Below are positions 34,609-43,028 of a stretch of DNA of 64,000 nt, in pieces. The notes under the pieces are model-generated. The model did no database searches, was not told the DNA's origin, and saw nothing but the letters and a program-made list of their open reading frames with translations. The stretch is from Flagellimonas aquimarina (GTDB lineage Bacteria; Bacteroidota; Bacteroidia; Flavobacteriales; Flavobacteriaceae). Within the stretch, counting starts at the first letter, position 1. Each line of letters starts with the position of its first letter. A program made the translations under genes and the position numbers. The DNA is taken from assembly GCF_003149745.1 (NCBI RefSeq), contig NZ_QGEG01000002.1, positions 1-64,000 on the forward strand, given 5' to 3'.

Positions 34609-35115
34609 TTATCCCTCTTTTAAATATTTTATGATTATCCCCAGTTGTCCTAAATGATAAATATCGTGATGGAGCATTCCGTAAATTACAAAACTGTATT
34701 TATAATTGCCCTTAAAATCTGTATCATAATATTCTTCATTCAGAAACTCATCATCTTTTAATTGTAATAAATCAATCAATTTGGTCAGAGTTTTGTAATA
34801 TTCAGATTTGATATGTTGCCAACCCATTAATTCCAATTTGTCATTAGTCAACCAGTTTTCCTCGCAATCATCCGTTTTGCTCCCCTCACCTGTCTGAATT
34901 TTCAAGATCGTCTCTTTTCTCCACAAAGTTAAATGAGAAATTATTTCTGCAATGCTGTGCAAACCTATAATAGGTCTTTTAAAAACCATGCTTTCATCTA
35001 CTTGATTTAGTTTACTGGTAAATGTGCTACCTATCCATAATTTTCCATTTTGGACTTCTTCATATTGTTGAATAATATTTTGGATCAAAGATCTCATTCT
35101 AATATATGCTTCCAC
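34609..35115 (-). CDS. DinB-like four-helix protein
   Basis: The 168-residue protein fits the DinB/DUF1572-type four-helix bundle. The metal ligands are likely His residues in GLHSIAEIISHL and GMLHHDIYHLGQLG. DinB-fold proteins include thiol transferases and damage-inducible proteins of unclear function. It lies in the spacer-separated accessory run. Confidence 0.78.
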   Translation of the reverse strand: MEAYIRMRSLIQNIIQQYEEVQNGKLWIGSTFTSKLNQVDESMVFKRPIIGLHSIAEIISHLTLWRKETILKIQTGEGSKTDDCEENWLTNDKLELMGWQHIKSEYYKTLTKLIDLLQLKDDEFLNEEYYDTDFKGNYKYSFVIYGMLHHDIYHLGQLGIIIKYLKEG

Positions 35116-35250
35116 TGCGGATAAGAACAGTGCAGATTTGTTTGCAAGTATTTCAAAGGAAAATCAGAGCAAACGAAATTGCAAGCTTCTTGGATTACGT
35201 ATCTAATTTAAGATTATTTTTAAACCCTGTTGCAGATGGTTCTGTTCCGT

Positions 35251-35271
35251 AGTATAGCACTCGCCTATACT
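35251..35271. repeat. 7-bp perfect inverted repeat
   Basis: AGTATAG (35251-35257) and CTATACT (35265-35271) pair over a 7-nt loop. It lies within a spacer of the accessory region. Confidence 0.7.
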
Positions 35272-35427
35272 TTCTAGATATCTTTAGGTTCCTTGTATGC
35301 AGTCATTTTCCCAAATTTAATTGCATCATTGATAGATAATGTGTCATTTCAACACCTTCTAACAAATCTCTAATTGGATTGATTTTTAAGCTTACACATA
35401 AAACCCTCCCAGCAATGACGAGTAGTG

Positions 35428-35445
35428 TTGCCAGCAAGCTGGCAA
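35428..35445. repeat. 8-bp perfect inverted repeat
   Basis: TTGCCAGC (35428-35435) and GCTGGCAA (35438-35445) pair over a 2-nt loop. It has no T-run, so is not a usual terminator. Confidence 0.7.
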
Positions 35446-35478
35446 AGAGCCACAGGCAGCCATTATTGTATACAGTAT

Positions 35479-35952
35479 TTATTTGTTCGTTAATATGATC
35501 TTCTTTATTAATACAATTTGTCCAAGGTGATAATAACTGTGTTCAATCAATCCATCAATATTTCTCTGATAGGTTCCGTATTTGGCATCTACAAAGTTTT
35601 GATTTAATTTTTCATCAGGTAACTTCTCTATAAATTTTGCTAGACTTTCTGCATCTTCCCAAAATTTAGTCAGGAATATTTTCCATTCATTTTGTGATTT
35701 AATTTCAGGAAAAGCAAAACTGTATTTATCTCTTATTTCAAGATTCCCTCCATTAAATACATTTTTGATTCCGTTGGTATAGTAATGAACATGTTGGGCC
35801 AATATTGAAATTGTATTTAGTGAATCAATGTTTGATGTCGCGATTTTCCAATTTAAGTTTTCCAACTGGTCTTTATAGTTTGTGTTCGCTACCCAAGTTC
35901 CGTATAAGATTATTTCTCTAAATCGATTGGCTAATTCTTCTGTTTTTTTCAT
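35479..35952 (-). CDS. DinB-like four-helix protein (DUF1572-like)
   Basis: The 157-residue protein has the fold pattern FREIILYGTWVANTNYKDQL, QHVHYYTNGIKNVF, and the C-terminal LIEHSYYHLGQIVLIKK. The conserved histidines fit metal ligands of DinB-like bundles. It is only distantly similar to the DinB-like gene 363 bp downstream, so they are not a recent duplication. An imperfect inverted-repeat spacer lies upstream. Confidence 0.78.
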   Translation of the reverse strand: MKKTEELANRFREIILYGTWVANTNYKDQLENLNWKIATSNIDSLNTISILAQHVHYYTNGIKNVFNGGNLEIRDKYSFAFPEIKSQNEWKIFLTKFWEDAESLAKFIEKLPDEKLNQNFVDAKYGTYQRNIDGLIEHSYYHLGQIVLIKKIILTNK

Positions 35953-35979
35953 TTATTATAACAGTTTGGTCATATTTCT

Positions 35980-36131
35980 CCCAACGACCCGGTATATGGG
36001 TGGCAGCAGATTTCTACTCGCTAACTTTTTGGTTTAGAATTGAACTTTGTTTTTATCATTATGCCTAAGGTCTTGGTATATTAATAACCTTAGCTACTGG
36101 CTAAGAGCTGCGTATAGCTATTGTTAGCACC
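35980..36131. repeat. spacer with imperfect inverted-repeat arms, cassette-site-like
   Basis: The left arm at 35980-36007 (CCAACGACCCGGTATATG, then GGTGGCAGC) and the right arm at 36105-36130 (GCTGCGTATAGCTATTGT, then TAGC) are complementary with mismatches and unpaired bases. An inner dyad CTAAGGT...ACCTTAG lies at 36065-36093. It fills most of the spacer between a DinB-like gene and a DUF2200 gene. Confidence 0.55.
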
Positions 36132-36135
36132 AGTT

Positions 36136-36507
36136 TTATTTTTTTTCTTCACGTAAAATTTTCTCCATTTTTCTACCTTTCGCCAATTCATCAACTAATT
36201 TGTCTAAAAACCGAACTTGTTGAGTTAATGGATTGTCTATTTCCTCAATTCTATAACCGCATATAACCCCTTTAATTAGGTAGGCATTTTGATTTAATTT
36301 TGCTTTTTGAAAGAATATTTTGAACGTTGCTTTGTCATCAATAAATTCTTGCATTTTTACTTCGTCATAACCGGTCAACCACTCAATTACCTGATGAAGT
36401 TCATCTTTTGTCCTTCCTTTATTTTCCACTTTTGATAAATAATGAGGATATACTGAAGCAAAGGTCATTTTTGCAATGCGTTCATTGTGTTCTGGAGTGG
36501 TTTTCAT
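36136..36507 (-). CDS. DUF2200 family protein
   Basis: The 123-residue protein matches DUF2200: HNERIAKMTFASVYPHYLSKVE, KGRTKDELHQVIEWLTGYD, and VICGYRIEEIDNPLTQQVR. The function is unknown. It starts after a 26-bp gap from the SRPBCC gene on the same strand, the only closely spaced pair in this region. Confidence 0.88.
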   Translation of the reverse strand: MKTTPEHNERIAKMTFASVYPHYLSKVENKGRTKDELHQVIEWLTGYDEVKMQEFIDDKATFKIFFQKAKLNQNAYLIKGVICGYRIEEIDNPLTQQVRFLDKLVDELAKGRKMEKILREEKK

Positions 36508-36533
36508 TTTGGCATAGTTTTATCTTCTTGGCT

Positions 36534-36974
36534 TTATTTTTTTCTCATAAATTCAAATGCTCCTTTACGAAGTTGGATTCCATATTCTAAAAAGGCTTTC
36601 ATACAAGCAAGGAAATTTGCCCATCCCGCCGTATTTTCTAAAACCCATTTTAGGTTATCCTCATTAAACTCCTTTCCATTTTCATTCACTTTTACTAAGG
36701 TGCTATTGTCTGGTAAAGCTTCTAATGTTATAGTTACAACCGTATCAGGGTCCCAAACAAATGAAATTGAACGATTGGTTTCAATTTTAATATCCTTGAT
36801 GGGAAACTTATCAGGAAATTCAGGGAATTTCCAAATCACGTTCTTTCCAGTTTCCAATTTTCCACTACTTTCAGAAATGAAATATTTGGTCATTTTCTCT
36901 GGATTTACAATCCCTTCAAAAACTTCATTTATCGGTTTTTGAATTTGTAGAGTCCCATTAGATTCTAGTTTCAT
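36534..36974 (-). CDS. SRPBCC/AHSA1-like protein
   Basis: The 146-residue protein has the helix-grip pattern: KPINEVFEGIVNPEKMTKYF at the N-terminus, then SISFVWDPDTVVTITLE and ENTAGWANFLACMKAFLEYG. It may bind a hydrophobic ligand. It is a different protein from the SRPBCC gene at 30762 and is paired with DUF2200 downstream. Confidence 0.83.
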   Translation of the reverse strand: MKLESNGTLQIQKPINEVFEGIVNPEKMTKYFISESSGKLETGKNVIWKFPEFPDKFPIKDIKIETNRSISFVWDPDTVVTITLEALPDNSTLVKVNENGKEFNEDNLKWVLENTAGWANFLACMKAFLEYGIQLRKGAFEFMRKK

Positions 36975-37121
36975 ATCAAATTCCTTTAGTTATTGAATAT
37001 CTTAAATATAAGATTATTTTGAGCGAAATTGCGGTCGTGCTGAGAAGCTGTTAAGGGAAAATTGTTCAAGAGTGGAGATGGCGACTGCATGGCTTGAACG
37101 GCCGCTGGTATTTTTTCAATG

Positions 37122-37166
37122 TTTGCTATATGGTGGCTGTGAGTCTACCACAACTCATTTAGCAAA
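37122..37166. repeat. imperfect hairpin resembling a folded cassette recombination site
   Basis: The arms are TTTGCTATATGGTGG (37122-37136) and CCACAACTCATTTAGCAAA (37148-37166). They pair as TTTGCTA-ATG with AT-opposed positions, one mismatch and a bulge of about 4 nt on one arm. TGTTAG follows at 37179-37184. The bulge and mismatch are typical of single-strand recombination sites, but no enzyme is near. Confidence 0.55.
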
Positions 37167-37216
37167 GGGAAACCGAATGTTAGGTTTGGTTTTTTTTTAA
37201 TGATTAAGTACCAATC

Positions 37217-37519
37217 TTATAATGGTATAGCAATATTTTCATAATGGCTAACCGAACATTTTTCAATGTATTTCTCCATTCCTTTGGGTATATGGGCTTC
37301 ATTCCATCTGTCTCCTGCGAAATTTATTAAATCACCCTCTTTTTCCCATCTTGATATCATAATAAATTCATTAGAATTCCATTTGGTAGGTCTTGCAATT
37401 TCAAGAGAAATAAATCCTTCATAGTTATTGACTATAGGAACTGAAATTTCCTTGAATTTAACTTCAAATTCATCATGAAGGTTTTTTGGAATATTTGCTT
37501 TAAAAATTCGAATAATCAT
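37217..37519 (-). CDS. antibiotic biosynthesis monooxygenase (ABM) family protein
   Basis: The 100-residue protein has a ferredoxin-like dimeric alpha-beta barrel fold: MIIRIFKANIPKNLHDEFEV, then GFISLEIARPT and FIMISRWEKEGDLINFAGD. ABM-type proteins include quinone-forming monooxygenases and heme-degrading enzymes; catalytic residues are not obvious. It lies between two spacers in the accessory region. Confidence 0.8.
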   Translation of the reverse strand: MIIRIFKANIPKNLHDEFEVKFKEISVPIVNNYEGFISLEIARPTKWNSNEFIMISRWEKEGDLINFAGDRWNEAHIPKGMEKYIEKCSVSHYENIAIPL

Positions 37520-37545
37520 TTATTGTGTTTTAATTGAACCTACAA

Positions 37546-37666
37546 GGGCGTTCGTGTATGATTTTACCGTAATAAGATAGCAAAATGTGAAGAACCTATT
37601 GTTCAGCAACCAAGATTTACCCATTAAGTGAACTAGGGCAATGAACTATACAAGGTGTCTGCAACA
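37546..37666. repeat. spacer with weak inverted-repeat arms
   Basis: GTTCGTGTATGATT on the left and AATGAACTATACAAGG on the right are partly complementary. The arms sit 27 bp from the start of one gene and just beyond the stop of the next, as at 35980-36131. Matching is weaker than at the other sites. Confidence 0.35.
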
Positions 37667-37668
37667 GT

Positions 37669-38658
37669 TTACTTTAAATGTATTTTTAGTTGTTTGGTCA
37701 ACTCCACGGATTGGTCAATCCATGGCATATGTCCTGCATTTCTAATACTTGCCATTTTAATTCTTGGCACCTCTTTATTCCATTTTTTATATAAATTATT
37801 GCCAAAGTCCAACCAATCATGATCTCCAATTATAATGCTAATGGGATACTTTTGTTTTTTAAATTCGGCATAGTAGTTCCAACCGCCTTTGGGATAAGTT
37901 CTTGCAGTTAAATCGTAAACTTTTCCTTTATATAATGCCTTTCCATTGTCCAATTCTGTCCATTTTGAAATATCATAGAGCATTAACTTACCAAAGTTAA
38001 TTCGGGATTTAATAGTTTCTTCTTTTGAATTAAAAGAGGAACGATCTGCAGTGAGATTGTATTTCTGAAATTCTTGAGTTATTTCAATTCTGTTTTGGAA
38101 TTTCTTATTGGCCAAATATTGTTGATGTTGGATATCTTTATCTTCTTCAGGAAAAGGTTCTTTAAGATGAGCAGGGCTTATTAATACAAGTTTTTTAATA
38201 TGTTGAGGGTACTGTGAAGCATAGGCCGAGGCTAAAACAGCCCCCATAGAATGGCCAACGATGGTCATTTTATCAAGATCTAGCTCTTGCCTCAACAACT
38301 CAAGGTCATTAACATGTTGCCTAAAAGTGATCAAGGAATCTGGAAATGGTGAACGTAGCGAGCCTCGTTGTTCGTAGAAGATGAACCTGTATTCATTTTC
38401 AAGTCCTTTTATTGCATTTATCAGTCCGCTGTGCTCGGCTCCCCAACCGCCATGAAGCATTATAACGGGTTCATTTCCATTACCTATCTCCCTTACATAA
38501 ATCTGGGGATCCTTTTCCCAATTGCCCGTAGATAAAAACCATTGATTTAATATATACTTGTTTGGATTTGATTGCGCATCACTCCTCTCAACAAAAAATA
38601 TTGAAATTGTGAGAAGAACAATCATTTTTAATGGTCTCTGGATAGTAGTGATTTTCAT
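37669..38658 (-). CDS. secreted alpha/beta hydrolase
   Basis: The 329-residue protein has a signal peptide (cleavage near SDAQ). The oxyanion loop is HGGWG (69-73), the nucleophile is Ser137 in VGHSMGAVLAS, and the acid and base are in GDHDWLDFG and NAGHMPW. The pattern fits the proline iminopeptidase-like group of the fold. It probably acts in the periplasm; the substrate is unknown. A 7-bp hairpin lies just before its start codon. Confidence 0.85.
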   Translation of the reverse strand: MKITTIQRPLKMIVLLTISIFFVERSDAQSNPNKYILNQWFLSTGNWEKDPQIYVREIGNGNEPVIMLHGGWGAEHSGLINAIKGLENEYRFIFYEQRGSLRSPFPDSLITFRQHVNDLELLRQELDLDKMTIVGHSMGAVLASAYASQYPQHIKKLVLISPAHLKEPFPEEDKDIQHQQYLANKKFQNRIEITQEFQKYNLTADRSSFNSKEETIKSRINFGKLMLYDISKWTELDNGKALYKGKVYDLTARTYPKGGWNYYAEFKKQKYPISIIIGDHDWLDFGNNLYKKWNKEVPRIKMASIRNAGHMPWIDQSVELTKQLKIHLK

Positions 38659-38662
38659 TTTG

Positions 38663-38680
38663 CTAAAGTTTACACTTTAG
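38663..38680. repeat. 7-bp perfect inverted repeat next to the hydrolase start
   Basis: CTAAAGT (38663-38669) and ACTTTAG (38674-38680) pair over TTAC. It is 5 bp upstream of the hydrolase ATG, so it may act as an operator or affect translation. Confidence 0.7.
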
Positions 38681-38836
38681 AGACCATGGGATAACAGGTT
38701 TGTTACACTATAAATTAATAGCGAGGTTGTTGGCATTAGTGGCTTTCACACAATTTGATACTAAGCCCCAGATTCCATGATGTTTTTAAATGCATTGATA
38801 ATCAATAAATTAAGGAATTTTTCGTATATTGAAATC

Positions 38837-38977
38837 ATGAATTTACCTGAAGAGTTTTACCAAATTGTGATTTTAGTTATTTTAGTCAGCGTAGGCATGA
38901 CTGTAGTTGGTTATTGGACAAAAAGTGGCAGAAATTTCCGTAGTAGCAGAAATAAAAAGGCGAGGAGACAGTTTTAA
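38837..38977 (+). CDS. 46-residue single-span membrane protein
   Basis: The ATG at 38837 gives MNLPEEFYQ, then a hydrophobic helix (IVILVILVSVGMTVVGYW) and a very basic tail (NFRSSRNKKARRQF). The frame is open upstream to 38777, but the upstream part looks random. It is the only plus-strand candidate among these minus-strand genes. Reality is uncertain. Confidence 0.4.
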   Translation: MNLPEEFYQIVILVILVSVGMTVVGYWTKSGRNFRSSRNKKARRQF

Positions 38978-39221
38978 TCCGTTTAGATTTCCAGTTCCCG
39001 ATATAATATTTTCTGACCCATTTTCTTCAGCCTTCTTTTCAATTCTTTGAAACATTCAGTTTTCGAATAAAAAACCCTGTAAATTCATCCATTTTGGGCT
39101 ACAAGAACCTTTATGTTTCTGTCATGTACTCTACTTCGTTTTCAAATGTGTGTTACAACAATGGGTTATTTACACTCAGCAAAAATGGTAACGATTTACG
39201 TCATACAATAATATGTATTGA

Positions 39222-39671
39222 TCAGGCACCAAACTGCCTTAAATGGTGATCCAAGTGTTTATACTGCATTTTCCCCCACTGGTCATGTGTAAAATCTCCA
39301 AATGCAGGATGTGGCTCCCAGGTTTTTCTGTCTTTTTCCAAGTGAAAATCATTGATCAAACCAACCAACAAGGTTTTCTCAGCAGCAAAATCCTTTTTAT
39401 CGATCACCTTAAAACCTTTTGCCGTTGGTAGATTGGGTTTCCATAGAGTGTCATTATACATGCCTTTTTTAAAACTTTTAAAAATTAGCCTCATTAAAGG
39501 ATTGGGCTTTTTCATATGGTACCTTCCCAAGGCAAGGCTTAAGGGAAAATGGCAATGATGCAACATTTGGCCAACCTCCATTTTCCCCCAAGCAGGTTCA
39601 ATGGATTGGTTCAAGGTATCAATACGGTTCAGTATTTGGGAACAAGTATCAGCATCAAAAAGAGATTTCAT
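39222..39671 (-). CDS. DUF1569 family protein (DinB-related)
   Basis: The 149-residue protein matches DUF1569: LNRIDTLNQSIEPAWGKMEV, GQMLHHCHFPLSLALG, and the end KHLDHHLRQFG. The histidines would bind a metal, as in other DinB-related bundles. The function is unknown. It is divergent from radC and is the last gene of the accessory run. Confidence 0.88.
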   Translation of the reverse strand: MKSLFDADTCSQILNRIDTLNQSIEPAWGKMEVGQMLHHCHFPLSLALGRYHMKKPNPLMRLIFKSFKKGMYNDTLWKPNLPTAKGFKVIDKKDFAAEKTLLVGLINDFHLEKDRKTWEPHPAFGDFTHDQWGKMQYKHLDHHLRQFGA

Positions 39672-39729
39672 TATTGAAATATTTGGTGTTAGAAAATTAC
39701 ATAAAATATTAATCTCCTATATTTAGACC

Positions 39730-40428
39730 ATGCAAGAAAAAGTGGCTTCTTTTTCCATTAAAAATTGGGCAGATGATGATAGGCCAAGGGAAAAACTGGT
39801 ACAAAAAGGACGCTCCGTACTTTCAGATGCAGAACTTATAGCCATATTAATTGGCTCAGGTAATAAAAAGGAAAGCGCCGTGGAGCTTGCTAAACGGATT
39901 TTAGCCTCGGCAAACCATAATTTAAACGAGCTTGGCAGACTTTCTGTAAGCCAATTAATGCAGTTTAAGGGTATTGGCGAGGCCAAGGCAGTCTCTATTG
40001 CCGCAGCTTTGGAAGTAGGTAGGCGCAGGAGAGGAATTGCTGCCGATAAAATTGTTAAGATTTCTGGTAGTAGAGATGCTTTTGACCTGCTTTACCCATT
40101 AATTGGAGAATTGCAACATGAAGAGTTTTGGATTGTCTACCTTAACAATTCCAACAAAGTGATACATAAGTCCCAGTTGAGCAAAGGCGGTATTACCGGA
40201 ACACTTGTAGATGTTAGGCTGGTTTTAAAACAGGCATTGGAATTGGGTGCCGTGGGCATTGTACTGGCACATAACCACCCGTCCGGTACTTTAAAACCAA
40301 GTACCGCGGACAAGGAGATTACAACTAAGCTCAAAAAGGCATCAGAAGCATTGGATATTAAGATATTGGACCATTTAATTTTAACCCAGCACGATTATTT
40401 AAGTTTTGCGGACCAAGGAATACTATAG
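39730..40428 (+). CDS. radC: RadC family protein (JAB/MPN+ domain)
   Basis: The 232-residue protein has N-terminal helix-hairpin-helix parts (GSGNKKESAVELAKRIL, FKGIGEAKA) and a C-terminal JAB metallo-isopeptidase-like domain with HNHPSG (His181, His183) and Asp194. RadC was first linked to DNA repair, but its biochemical activity is not settled. It starts a plus-strand run that continues to 45332. Confidence 0.95.
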   Translation: MQEKVASFSIKNWADDDRPREKLVQKGRSVLSDAELIAILIGSGNKKESAVELAKRILASANHNLNELGRLSVSQLMQFKGIGEAKAVSIAAALEVGRRRRGIAADKIVKISGSRDAFDLLYPLIGELQHEEFWIVYLNNSNKVIHKSQLSKGGITGTLVDVRLVLKQALELGAVGIVLAHNHPSGTLKPSTADKEITTKLKKASEALDIKILDHLILTQHDYLSFADQGIL

Positions 40429-40441
40429 TTGACCAGTAGAT

Positions 40442-41737
40442 ATGTTATTGATATTTACCCATAAAATCACAAACAGACTTACCTATACGGCAAAACAGCT
40501 GTTTGAAAAGATTCTGGGCATAGAAATCACCTTTACAACCAAGGTTGAAGACTTCATAAGACATACAGGCCCCAAGATAACCTACTCAAAGCAACCACTC
40601 CAGAACGAGTTTTTTATCAGGAGCAATGACCTGTTGTTTGAGCAGGGTATCAACGATTTGGATATTAAAATTGCAGATTGGGACGGTATCCCGTGCTTTT
40701 TTTCGTGTGGAGAAAAAAGTACAATACCGTATGACATATTTTCAGCAAGTTTTTATCTTTTGAGCAGGTATGAAGAGTATTTGCCACATGTAAAAGATGG
40801 TGTTGGAAGGTTTCCTGCAAAAGAAAGCATTGCCTACCAGAACAATTTTTTGGAACTTCCAGTGGTTGATCTGTGGGCACATAGACTGTTGCAAGCCCTA
40901 AAGGAACGCTTTCCTGATATACAAAGCCCGAAGAGAGCATACACCTTCACATCAATAATAAATGTAACTACATCCCATAATTATGCATTAAGGGGTTTTG
41001 TAAGAAGCCTAGGAGGGCTGCTGTTGGATTTGGGCAGTTTTAAGTTTAGGAGCATTGCCAAACGCATATCGGTGCTTTTGGGCATAAAAAAGGATCCCTA
41101 TAATAATTTTCAAGAGTTGATAGGAATACACAAAAAGTTTCCTATAAAGACTATGTTTTTCTTTCAGTTTGCAAAGTATTCCGCACATGACAAGAACATT
41201 TCGCCAAACAACAACAAATTTGGGTACCTTATAAAGTCGGTTGCGGACTATAGTGCCGTTTCTTTAAGTACCTCCTTTCTGTCCTCAACAGATAAAATAG
41301 TATTAAAAGAAGAAAAGAGGCTTTTGGGCAACCTCATTAACAGGCCCGTTAAGTATTCCAGATTAAGATACAACAGGGTTAACGTACCTAGTACATACCG
41401 CAACCTAATAGAAACAGAGTTCACAGACGATTTTTCTATGGGGTATACCCATGAGATTGGTTTTAGGGCAGGAACCTGTACGCCATTCTATTTTTATGAT
41501 ATTAACATGGAGGTTAGGCAACCGTTAAAAGTACACCCCTTTGCCATACATGATTATGCCTTGGTAAACTGTAAAAAGAAAGAAGAGGCTTTTACCGTTA
41601 TGGATCGGGTGTATAGGCAAGTAAAACAAGTAAATGGCGATTTGGTAATAATCTTCTCCAATGAATTGCTTGGAAGCAGTCATAAACTAAATTGGTTAGA
41701 ACTATATCAATCCTTCTTAAGGCGTTACTATGTTTAA
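40442..41737 (+). CDS. DUF7033-like / polysaccharide-deacetylase-related protein
   Basis: The 431-residue protein begins 13 bp after radC. The N-terminal part (LLIFTHKITNRLTYTAKQLF, then YDIFSASFYLLSRYEEYLP) is typical of flavobacterial proteins described as DUF7033 with a deacetylase-like C-terminus. The C-terminal part has EIGFRAGTCTPFYFYD and PFAIHDYALV, which recall polysaccharide deacetylases, but the usual Asp-His-His set is not clear. Cytoplasmic location is likely. It overlaps the next gene by 8 bp. Confidence 0.7.
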   Translation: MLLIFTHKITNRLTYTAKQLFEKILGIEITFTTKVEDFIRHTGPKITYSKQPLQNEFFIRSNDLLFEQGINDLDIKIADWDGIPCFFSCGEKSTIPYDIFSASFYLLSRYEEYLPHVKDGVGRFPAKESIAYQNNFLELPVVDLWAHRLLQALKERFPDIQSPKRAYTFTSIINVTTSHNYALRGFVRSLGGLLLDLGSFKFRSIAKRISVLLGIKKDPYNNFQELIGIHKKFPIKTMFFFQFAKYSAHDKNISPNNNKFGYLIKSVADYSAVSLSTSFLSSTDKIVLKEEKRLLGNLINRPVKYSRLRYNRVNVPSTYRNLIETEFTDDFSMGYTHEIGFRAGTCTPFYFYDINMEVRQPLKVHPFAIHDYALVNCKKKEEAFTVMDRVYRQVKQVNGDLVIIFSNELLGSSHKLNWLELYQSFLRRYYV

Positions 41738-42419
41738 AGAGGTGGTTACCGATGTTTTCTTTGATCTTGACCATACCCTGTGGGACTTTGAAAAAAATTC
41801 TGCCTTAACGTTTCAAAAAATTCTTGTGAAAAATCAGTTGAATGTTGATTTACAGGATTTTTTAAAAGAATACATACCCATAAACCTGGAATATTGGAAA
41901 TTATACCGCGAGGACAGAATTAGTAAATCTCAACTTAGATATCAACGTTTAAAAAGAACTTTTGATAACATAGGTAAAACAATTTCAGACGAAACCATAA
42001 ATGTTTTGGCACATGAGTACATAGAACACCTATCCTCATACTCGCATTTGTTTCCAAATACCGTTGAGGTTTTGGAATACTTGTCACCAAGATATAAACT
42101 TCACATCATTACCAATGGATTTCAAGAAATTCAAGAAAAAAAGCTAAAAGGTTCGAAGATCTATCAATACTTTGATCAAATAATCAATTCGGAAATCGCG
42201 GGAGTGAAAAAGCCTCACCCCCATATTTTTGAATTAGCATTGACAAAAGCAAACGTTGCACCTCAAAATTCCCTTATGATCGGAGATAGCCTAGAGGCAG
42301 ATATTATGGGGGCCAAATCAGTAGGTTTGCATGCACTGCACTTTAATGCACACAACGAACCTGAGCATGATTTATGTAAAATCATCAACGATCTTATTGA
42401 AATAAAAAGCATTTTATAA
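41730..42419 (+). CDS. YjjG family noncanonical pyrimidine nucleotidase (HAD)
   Basis: The 229-residue protein is a HAD-superfamily phosphatase: FFDLDHTLWDFE holds the nucleophile Asp and the second Asp, HIITNGFQ is motif II, KKPHPHIFELAL holds the lysine, and MIGDSLEADIMGA is motif IV. YjjG enzymes remove phosphate from noncanonical pyrimidine nucleotides and so help protect DNA. It overlaps the preceding gene by 8 bp. Confidence 0.9.
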   Translation: MFKEVVTDVFFDLDHTLWDFEKNSALTFQKILVKNQLNVDLQDFLKEYIPINLEYWKLYREDRISKSQLRYQRLKRTFDNIGKTISDETINVLAHEYIEHLSSYSHLFPNTVEVLEYLSPRYKLHIITNGFQEIQEKKLKGSKIYQYFDQIINSEIAGVKKPHPHIFELALTKANVAPQNSLMIGDSLEADIMGAKSVGLHALHFNAHNEPEHDLCKIINDLIEIKSIL

Positions 42420-42476
42420 AGTTATAGTAGGGTATAACAGGGCCACATTGTTTTATTACAAAATGCTTTTAAACCT

Positions 42477-43028
42477 ATGAAAAAATTGCTTTCCCCCTTC
42501 CTGTTGTTGGTTACAACTGTTATTCTGATACTCTCATGCGCTGAAGAACAGGATTTTGACCAGTTTGATGACTTAAGTGTTACTCCAATAGTCGCTTCCA
42601 GTATTTTTTATTTAGAATCTGATGAAGAGTTCATAAATTCTGCAAGTGCCGCAAGTACGTTTTATGCTCAAACGTTCAATTTTGATGCTTTTAATGAACA
42701 ATTTGTAGCAGAAAGACTTTTACAGGGAACAATGATTTATGAACTGGAAAACACTACAAGTAAAACGTTAAGCATAACAATAGAATTTTTAGATGAAGGA
42801 GGCAATCTATTGGACCTAGAGTCTTTTAGTATTGATCCCGCACCTGCTCAACCACAAATTATAGAAGTTGCCTATGGACCGGGAGGAAAAAGTTTGGATA
42901 TTCTCACCAATACATCAAATCTTAGGGTAATAGGAAATAACCTTGGAGATGTTACAAGTGTTTCATCCGAGCCGGAACCCAAAATAATTATGCGATCTGC
43001 CGCTGAATTTTTATTTCGATTAAAATGA
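42477..43028 (+). CDS. putative lipoprotein, unknown function
   Basis: The 183-residue protein has a signal peptide with lipobox LSC (Cys21 in LILSCAEEQ), then an acidic region and a beta-rich region. No family is recognised. It overlaps by 4 bp (ATGA) the following outer-membrane barrel gene, so the two proteins probably act together. Confidence 0.75.
   Translation: MKKLLSPFLLLVTTVILILSCAEEQDFDQFDDLSVTPIVASSIFYLESDEEFINSASAASTFYAQTFNFDAFNEQFVAERLLQGTMIYELENTTSKTLSITIEFLDEGGNLLDLESFSIDPAPAQPQIIEVAYGPGGKSLDILTNTSNLRVIGNNLGDVTSVSSEPEPKIIMRSAAEFLFRLK

Larger units (their letters stand above)
35116..35478. other. 363-bp spacer in the accessory region
   Basis: No likely gene is visible. It contains AGTATAG...CTATACT (35251-35271) and TTGCCAGC-AA-GCTGGCAA (35428-35445), both perfect inverted repeats. 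Confidence 0.6.

Noticed and set aside
32291-39671. Classical integron with IntI
   Set aside because: No integrase gene, and the repeats do not fit the GTTRRRY core of known attC sites well. Only the general cassette-like layout remains.
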